From: Elusimicrobiales bacterium
GTDB taxonomy: Bacteria > Elusimicrobiota > Elusimicrobia > Elusimicrobiales > UBA9959
Length of the DNA: 20,763 nucleotides
Direction: 5' to 3'
Assembly: GCA_026416895.1 (NCBI GenBank)
Contig: JAOAEH010000011.1
Span: 1-20,763 of the forward strand
Shown: positions 15,689 through 20,763 of the stretch, in pieces
How positions within the stretch are numbered: position 1 is the stretch's first letter
Layout of the letters: the number at the start of each line of letters is the position of its first letter
Notes under the pieces: model-generated
Seen by the model: the letters and a program-made list of their open reading frames with translations, nothing else
Database searches by the model: none
What the model was told of the DNA's origin: nothing
Position numbers and translations under genes: made by a program

Positions 15689-17184
15689 TGAAAATAATAA
15701 CATTAATATTTTTAATTATTGGTTTTATTTCAGATGGTTTGTTAGATTTTAAAATTTCATTTTTTTTATCATTTTTAATGTTTGTATTTGTATATTTTAA
15801 AAATGTTAAAATAAATTCATATTATATTTTTCTGTATATTTTATCTTTAATAACTTCTTTAGTTTTTTCTAATTTTCCTCAATCTATTGATTGGTTTTAT
15901 GTTGAATTATTGTCTATTTTATTTATGATTTCTTTATCTGATGAAAATGATTCTTATATAGTCTTTCTAAAACAAACTATATATATACTTTCCTTGATAG
16001 TTTTTATTGATATGATGATTAATAAATTGTTTAATCAATCATTTTTATTTACTTCGAAAAATCCAAATTATCAAGCATTTTTTTATGTTGTTTCTATAGG
16101 TTTTTTATTAGATGATAAAAGATTTAATCTTATTTATATAATTTTCTTTATTTTAATGTGGTTAGGTTGTTTTATTTGTGCATCTAGAAGCGGGATTTTA
16201 GCAATAATTTTAATTAGTGTGGCAGAGTTTTTTAAATTTAGGTTTAAAATTTCTAGGTTGATTTTAATAATGTTTTTATTAACTTTAATACTTGTTATTT
16301 TAAACTTTAATAATATTTTAAAATTGGATGATCCTAAAGCGTATAAAAGAATTGATTTTTATATAGTTTCAATTAAAGCTTTTTTAAATAGTCCTTTTTT
16401 TGGTTGGGGTTTGGGTAGTTTTGAAAATGTTTTTGAAATTTTTAAATTTCCATATTATGATGGTTTATGTTATTATAATCATTCTGCTTTGCATTCACAT
16501 AGTCATTTTTTGAATATGTTAGTAGAAGGTGGAATTTTGATGAGTGTTCCTTTTTTTATTATTATATTTTCAGCTTTGAAAAGATTTTTTTATTTAATTT
16601 TGGGTATCTTTTCTTTTTTTATGTTTGATAGTATATTATATTTACCTTTCATAAGGGTTATTTTTTTTATGGTTATTGGCATATCTTTTACAAATAATAA
16701 AAGTGATTTTAATTTTGAAATAAGAAAAATGGCACTTATATTTTTTTTTGTTTTTTTATATTTTCCTTTTAAAGGTAAAAGTGAGGAGCATATATCTAAC
16801 AAAATATATTATAATGCTTATGGAGAAGTTATTTCTTCTAAAAATATATTCAGGAAAGGTGCAGTTAGTGAGTATGCTTATTACTATTCACCATTGAATG
16901 CAGTGTTGAGTTATTTTAATGGAATTTTTTACAAAAGTTTTAAAGCTGATGAACAAGAATATTGGTTTAAAAATTCAATAGAACTTGAGCCTAATTTTAG
17001 AGATGCTAAATTAGAACTTTGTTTTTTTTATATTGAAACAAAAAGATATAATGAAGCTAAAAATTTATTTTCTCAAATTGATTCTAATCTTAAATGTACA
17101 GCTAACAATTTTTATTCAGAAATAATTTGTAATTTTGATTTAAATAAATATTTTTATTTGAAAAAAATTTTTTATAACTATTAA
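15688..17184 (+). CDS. O-antigen ligase/polymerase-like membrane protein with TPR-like tail (second copy)
   Basis: This 498-residue membrane protein has the same architecture as its upstream neighbour: about ten helices, SPFFGWGLGSF (about 235-245), HSHSHFLNMLVEGG (about 268-282), two further helices, and a C-terminal TPR-like part (EYWFKNSIELEPNFRDAKLE, then RYNEAKNLFSQID). The His-rich loop followed by EGG is typical of Wzy_C/WaaL/PglL-type enzymes acting on lipid-linked glycans at the periplasmic face. The start overlaps the previous stop by one base (TAATG), with no SD. Outside these motifs the two copies are quite divergent, so they are more likely specialised paralogues than a recent duplication. 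Several T8-T9 runs occur in it. Confidence 0.76.
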   Translation: MKIITLIFLIIGFISDGLLDFKISFFLSFLMFVFVYFKNVKINSYYIFLYILSLITSLVFSNFPQSIDWFYVELLSILFMISLSDENDSYIVFLKQTIYILSLIVFIDMMINKLFNQSFLFTSKNPNYQAFFYVVSIGFLLDDKRFNLIYIIFFILMWLGCFICASRSGILAIILISVAEFFKFRFKISRLILIMFLLTLILVILNFNNILKLDDPKAYKRIDFYIVSIKAFLNSPFFGWGLGSFENVFEIFKFPYYDGLCYYNHSALHSHSHFLNMLVEGGILMSVPFFIIIFSALKRFFYLILGIFSFFMFDSILYLPFIRVIFFMVIGISFTNNKSDFNFEIRKMALIFFFVFLYFPFKGKSEEHISNKIYYNAYGEVISSKNIFRKGAVSEYAYYYSPLNAVLSYFNGIFYKSFKADEQEYWFKNSIELEPNFRDAKLELCFFYIETKRYNEAKNLFSQIDSNLKCTANNFYSEIICNFDLNKYFYLKKIFYNY

Positions 17185-17193
17185 AATATTGTT

Positions 17194-18327
17194 ATGGATT
17201 TATATCGTATAAAAAAATATTGCTCAGATCCATCTTTGCTTGTTAGAGCATGTGATATCACTATTATAGATTCTAGTGAATTATTTGTTGAGACTATATT
17301 TGATATTCTTCAAAAATCAGAAAGATCAATATTTCTTGAGTTTTATGAAATTGCTGATGATAGTTTAGGAATTAAATTACAACAAATTCTCTGTCAAAAG
17401 GCAAGTTCAGGGGTTGATGTGTATGTTATATATGATAGTATAGGTAGTCGAAATACTTCAAAAGAGTATTTTTCAGTACTAAAGAAAAATGGTGTTAAAG
17501 TAATAGAGTACAATCCTATAAAACTATTTACTTCTGTTAGAAAATGGTTTAGAAGAGATCATAGAAAAATAATAATAAGTGATTTTAGTAAAGCAATAAT
17601 TGGAGGTTTTAATTTGAGCCTTGATTATGCCCCATATTCAATAGGTGGAAGGAATTGGAAAGATATTGGGATAAGTTTTAGTGGAGAGGCTGTATATGAA
17701 GTTACAAAAATATTCCGTGATAATTGGATTCGTTGTGGTGGTAATTATTTTGATATTCCGTTTAGTTGTAGATGTGGAGATGTATATGTGATGCTTGTAT
17801 ATGAGTTTGGTATAACTAATATTAGATCTGTAAGAAAAGCTTATAGATATGCTATGGATAATGCTAAGGATTTTATATATATAATGAATGCATATTTTTT
17901 GCCTGATAAGCAATTAGCAAGATGTTTAAAACGAGCAGTTATGAGAGGAGTTGATGTTAAAATAATAGTACCACATAAAACTGATCATCCTTATGTTAGA
18001 CTTGCATCATTTACAATACTTAAAGATTTAATTAAACATGGTATTAAAGTTTATGAATGGCAAAAAGAAATATTACATGCAAAAAGTGCTGTTATAGATG
18101 GTGTATGGGTTTCTCTAGGTTCTCATAATCTAGATCACATAAGTTTACATTATAATCTTGAATTGAATATAAACATATATGACGAGATTATAGGAGCTAA
18201 AATGAAAGAAAATTTTGAAAAAGATATTAATAATTGTACTGAACTTACTTTTGATAAGATAAAAAAAATGCCGCTTTCTATGAAGGCTATATCTCAGTTT
18301 ATATATTTATTTAGAGATTTTTTATGA
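17194..18327 (+). CDS. Phospholipase D-family cardiolipin synthase-like protein
   Basis: The 377-residue product has two HKD motifs of the phospholipase D superfamily: H123-K125-D130 (DHRKIIISD, followed by GGFNLS) and H295-K297-D302 (LHAKSAVID, followed by SLGSHNLD). Spacing and surrounding sequence (IFLEFYEIADDSLG, GVDVYVIYDSIGS) match bacterial cardiolipin synthases, which join two phosphatidylglycerols or exchange head groups. It lacks the two N-terminal membrane helices of ClsA, so it resembles the shorter ClsB type. It starts nine bases after the second ligase-like gene, with no SD, and overlaps the next gene by four bases. A different phosphatidyl-transfer or phosphodiesterase reaction is possible. 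The placement suggests an envelope-lipid role. Confidence 0.85.
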   Translation: MDLYRIKKYCSDPSLLVRACDITIIDSSELFVETIFDILQKSERSIFLEFYEIADDSLGIKLQQILCQKASSGVDVYVIYDSIGSRNTSKEYFSVLKKNGVKVIEYNPIKLFTSVRKWFRRDHRKIIISDFSKAIIGGFNLSLDYAPYSIGGRNWKDIGISFSGEAVYEVTKIFRDNWIRCGGNYFDIPFSCRCGDVYVMLVYEFGITNIRSVRKAYRYAMDNAKDFIYIMNAYFLPDKQLARCLKRAVMRGVDVKIIVPHKTDHPYVRLASFTILKDLIKHGIKVYEWQKEILHAKSAVIDGVWVSLGSHNLDHISLHYNLELNINIYDEIIGAKMKENFEKDINNCTELTFDKIKKMPLSMKAISQFIYLFRDFL

Positions 18328-19580
18328 AATTTTTTTTAATTGTTGTGTTTTCAGTATTTTCTTTCACTGTTGATGATATAAAACAAAAGATAATGATTGA
18401 TAAATTTTTTAGAGGTATTGTTGCTGATAATTTGGCTGAGGATGAAAAGTTTGTGTTTGAAATTTCTTGTCAGCATAATACATATTCTGAAATGAGGCTT
18501 TGTATAATGGAGTGGATAAAGTTAAATCCACATAAAGCTAGTGAGCTTTTTGTAGATAAAGTTAGAAATATAGGAGGTTTTAATGTTTCATATACGGTTT
18601 ATGAATATTATCTTAATCCATATGTTAAAAGATTAATAGACAAAATGACTGAAGCTGCCGAAGGCAATTTAAAGCAAGAAACTATGAGAGAACTTTCTTC
18701 ACTACTTTTTGATACTGATTGGAAAGAAGGGGATTATAGTTTTGAACTTTTAAGCAATAACAATGATAGTTTTAGTGTTGAAAAATTTAATTTTTATAAT
18801 TACTATAAGCTTAATAAGAAGGCTATTTATGATGAAATTGCTGCAATAAATAATGTTTATTCAGTCCTTTCTGGATATAAAGTTGAAGATATTTTAGGGA
18901 TAATTAAAAAATGTGATGATTACTATGTTTTTTTTAGTAATTATATTTCAACAATTAAAAATTTAAAGATAATAGATAATTACCATCTTAGTAAATTGAA
19001 TGAAGTTTTATTAAATATGAAAAGGAAGTTAATATTGAAAAGTATTGCAATTCGTATTAGAATGCTAGAACAAAAAAACTGTAAAGAGTTGTTTTCTAAA
19101 ATTTTATTTAGATTAGAATATTTAAATAAAGCAGATTTAAAATTTCCTGATTTTATTAAAGAAGCTCAACATTTGTGGTCTGATATAGAAAATACTTCTA
19201 GAATATTGGATTTTATAAATGAAAATAAAAAAATTTCTCAAAGACTTAATAGATATTATAGTTGTTTAATTGACTATATTTTTTTTGTTTTAGAAAGTAA
19301 AATTTTGAAACTTAAATTTCATGAAAAAATTGAGTATGATTTGTTAGAACTTAGAAATTATTTTAATTCAATACAATCTAAATTAAATATTGAAAATCTT
19401 TCATCATATGAAGATAAACGTATTATAGCAGAAAATCTTATATTAAAAATTGAAAAAAATTCTAAAATTAATAGGAAAATACAATATATTGTATGGGATA
19501 ATTTGTTACCTTTTGATGTGTATTTTAAAAATAATTCTATTTATTTTGGTATTAAAATTGTTGAAGAAAAATTATTTTAA
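18324..19580 (+). CDS. Unrecognised exported, helix-rich protein
   Basis: I do not recognise this 418-residue protein. It starts with a short signal-peptide-like segment (MKFFLIVVFSVFSF, then VDD), so it is probably exported to the periplasm or anchored at the membrane face; no lipobox Cys is present. The rest reads as almost entirely alpha-helical, rich in Lys, Leu, Asn and Glu, with helix pairs around 200-260 and 280-385, and a short beta-like C-terminus (PFDVYFKNNSIYFGIKIVEE). No catalytic motif stands out. Its ATG overlaps the cls-like stop (ATGA), making it the last gene of the pilus-glycan-lipid block. Its 3' end overlaps the convergent methyltransferase by nine bases. Confidence 0.8.
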   Translation: MKFFLIVVFSVFSFTVDDIKQKIMIDKFFRGIVADNLAEDEKFVFEISCQHNTYSEMRLCIMEWIKLNPHKASELFVDKVRNIGGFNVSYTVYEYYLNPYVKRLIDKMTEAAEGNLKQETMRELSSLLFDTDWKEGDYSFELLSNNNDSFSVEKFNFYNYYKLNKKAIYDEIAAINNVYSVLSGYKVEDILGIIKKCDDYYVFFSNYISTIKNLKIIDNYHLSKLNEVLLNMKRKLILKSIAIRIRMLEQKNCKELFSKILFRLEYLNKADLKFPDFIKEAQHLWSDIENTSRILDFINENKKISQRLNRYYSCLIDYIFFVLESKILKLKFHEKIEYDLLELRNYFNSIQSKLNIENLSSYEDKRIIAENLILKIEKNSKINRKIQYIVWDNLLPFDVYFKNNSIYFGIKIVEEKLF

Positions 19581-20240
19581 TATGGCAATGGCAAGCCCAT
19601 CTGGAGTAGGTATAATTGAACGATGCATAATTTTTTCTTCTGTAAAAAAATTGTATAAAAATTCTCTCATTCCTCGTGATTTTTTGTTTTGCTCTTTATC
19701 ATCTCCATCATAAAATAGCTTTCCTTTTAAAAATACATTATGAGCTATTATAACTCCACCACTTTTTATATTTTTTATTGACCATTTAAAATACGTAGGA
19801 TAATTTTCTTTATCAGCATCTATAAAGCACATGTCAAAAGGAGAAATTTTTGATAGTTTTGGTAGGTAATCTATAGCATCTTCATTTATTACAGTTATTT
19901 TATTTGAAAAACCTATCTCTTTTATAATATCTAATGCAATCTGTGTGTATTGGTCATTTTTTTCAATTGCATATATTCTTCCATCTTCTGGCATATTTTT
20001 AGCTATTGTAATTGCAGAATATCCTAAAAAACATCCTATTTCTAAAACTTTTTTTGGTTTATTTATTAATGTTATTAGAGAAATTAAATTTGAATCTATT
20101 TCAGTAATAGATATGTTTTTTATTCCAAGCTCATTAATTTTTTTAGTTATAATTTCTTTTATATTATTACCATCGGTGATATGTTTGTTAAAGTATTCAA
20201 TTGTTTTTTCATCAAGTTTTTCTGGATAAAATTTTTCCAT
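19572..20240 (-). CDS. SAM-dependent O-methyltransferase (methyltransferase_3 family)
   Basis: The 222-residue product is a class I SAM-dependent methyltransferase of the CCoAOMT/MdmC/TrmR type. SAM motif I is VLEIGCFLGYSA (65-76), an acidic residue follows in IYAIEKN, and the metal-site motif is CFIDADKENYPTYF (D141, D143). GGVIIAHNVFLKGK (161-174) and the closing IPTPDGLAIAI complete the family pattern. Family members methylate catechol-like hydroxyls or, in TrmR, 5-hydroxyuridine in tRNA; the substrate here is unknown. Where most relatives have Asp-Asn as metal ligands (DNV), this one has His-Asn (H167-N168). The minus-strand ATG at 20240 has no SD. It is convergent with the upstream gene and divergent from the amylase gene. 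Confidence 0.88.
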   Translation of the reverse strand: MEKFYPEKLDEKTIEYFNKHITDGNNIKEIITKKINELGIKNISITEIDSNLISLITLINKPKKVLEIGCFLGYSAITIAKNMPEDGRIYAIEKNDQYTQIALDIIKEIGFSNKITVINEDAIDYLPKLSKISPFDMCFIDADKENYPTYFKWSIKNIKSGGVIIAHNVFLKGKLFYDGDDKEQNKKSRGMREFLYNFFTEEKIMHRSIIPTPDGLAIAILK

Positions 20241-20294
20241 AATTATGATTTTACTATATTTTTAGTTATGTTTAAATTTTGGTTTAATATAATT
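20241..20294. other. Divergent spacer between methyltransferase and amylase genes
   Basis: These 54 bases separate two start codons facing apart and should hold both promoters. On the plus strand TATAAT lies at 20288-20293, only one base before the amylase ATG, too close to serve that start. On the minus strand a TATAGT lies about 20 bases before the methyltransferase ATG with no good -35 box. Neither is convincing in such A+T-rich DNA, and no SD site is seen for either gene. Confidence 0.3.
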
Positions 20295-20763
20295 ATGAAT
20301 TTAATAATTATTCTACTTTGTTTTTTTGTTTTTTTAGATGGAGGTGATTTTAGAGATGAAAGTATTTATTTCATTGTTACTGATAGATTTATTGATGGAG
20401 ATCCTTCAAATAACAATATTTGGGGTGATGAATATATTCCAGGTAATTTAAGATATTATCAAGGCGGAGATTTTAAAGGTTTGATTGAAAATCTTGACTA
20501 TATTAAAGATATGGGTTTCACAGCAATTTGGATTACTCCTCCTGTAATGCAGCCTCCAGGCAGATATATAAACTCATCTAAAACTTATGATGCGGCTGGA
20601 TATCATGGTTATTGGGCATGGGATTTATCAATAGTGGATCTTCATTTGGAATCTCCAGGTTATACTTACAAAGATTTAATAGAAAAAGCACATAAAATGG
20701 GTTTAAAAATTATACAGGATGTAGTTATTAATCATGCTCATGGTGGTGATGTAAGTATAGATG
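20295..20763 (+). CDS. Secreted GH13 alpha-amylase-type enzyme (5' part, cut by window end)
   Basis: This open frame runs off the right edge after 156 codons. It begins with a signal peptide (NLIIILLCFFVFLDG) and continues with hallmarks of the glycoside hydrolase 13 barrel: YFIVTDRFIDGDPSNN, QGGDFKGLIENLDYIKDMG, FTAIWITPP, YHGYWAWD, and conserved region I DVVINHAHGG, which carries the Asn and His of the calcium and substrate site. The closest resemblance by eye is to secreted alpha-amylases and cyclodextrin glucanotransferases, so it should cut alpha-1,4-glucans outside the cytoplasm. The catalytic Asp, Glu and Asp lie beyond the window, so activity cannot be confirmed. The start is the only ATG before the signal peptide; no SD is visible. 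Confidence 0.9.
   Translation, partial: MNLIIILLCFFVFLDGGDFRDESIYFIVTDRFIDGDPSNNNIWGDEYIPGNLRYYQGGDFKGLIENLDYIKDMGFTAIWITPPVMQPPGRYINSSKTYDAAGYHGYWAWDLSIVDLHLESPGYTYKDLIEKAHKMGLKIIQDVVINHAHGGDVSID

Noticed and set aside
19450..19713. Short plus-strand frame spanning the convergent gene ends
   Set aside because: It overlaps two supported genes in other frames and has no start signal or recognisable product.
1..20763. CRISPR arrays, tRNA or rRNA genes, insertion sequences, defence systems
   Set aside because: The window is almost fully coding with short spacers; no regularly spaced repeats, cloverleaf-like or rRNA-like segments, or transposase motifs were seen by eye.

Overview
The window comes from a strongly A+T-rich bacterium; by eye roughly 70% A+T, with heavy use of AAA, ATA, TTT and NNT codons. 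A type IV pilus secretin (PilQ) implies an outer membrane. Ferredoxin-dependent 2-oxoacid oxidoreductase genes imply an anaerobic or low-oxygen metabolism. I cannot name the phylum from sequence alone. The mix is distinctive: HrcA/CIRCE heat-shock control, a DnaK that reads like the archaeal/thermophile type, a two-subunit KorAB, and many genes with no visible Shine-Dalgarno (SD) site.

Region 1 (about 145-6902) is a heat-shock and RNA-modification operon. A consensus sigma-70 promoter (TTGACA-N17-TATAAT with extended -10) runs directly into a CIRCE-type HrcA operator. Then follow hrcA, grpE, dnaK, a strong hairpin with a U-rich tail, dnaJ, rsmE (16S rRNA m3U methyltransferase) and mtaB (tRNA methylthiotransferase). 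The order matches the Bacillus-type hrcA-grpE-dnaK-dnaJ-prmA-rsmE-mtaB cluster, but prmA is missing. HrcA should repress its own operon, and the hairpin probably sets dnaK expression above dnaJ.

Region 2 (about 6903-9815) holds korA (fused gamma-alpha chain) and korB (beta chain with TPP and cysteine motifs). Both have strong SD sites, and a perfect 17-bp palindrome lies just upstream. The enzyme would oxidise 2-oxoglutarate or a related 2-oxoacid with CoA and reduce ferredoxin.

Region 3 (9865-19580) is a tightly packed block of nine genes: pilM, pilN, pilO, a pilP-like gene, pilQ, two tandem O-antigen ligase/polymerase-like membrane proteins with TPR-like tails, a phospholipase D-type cardiolipin synthase, and an unrecognised exported helical protein. 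Seven of the eight junctions overlap by 1-4 bases and the other has a 9-base gap. The pilus genes supply the inner-membrane platform and outer-membrane channel; no pilin, motor ATPase, PilC or PilD is present here. The glycan and lipid genes suggest an envelope or pilin-glycosylation module tied to pilus assembly, which is inference.

Region 4 (19572-20763) has a minus-strand SAM-dependent O-methyltransferase whose 3' end overlaps the preceding gene by 9 bases. Divergent from it is the 5' part of a secreted GH13 alpha-amylase-type enzyme, cut by the window edge. I saw no tRNA, rRNA, insertion sequence or CRISPR array.
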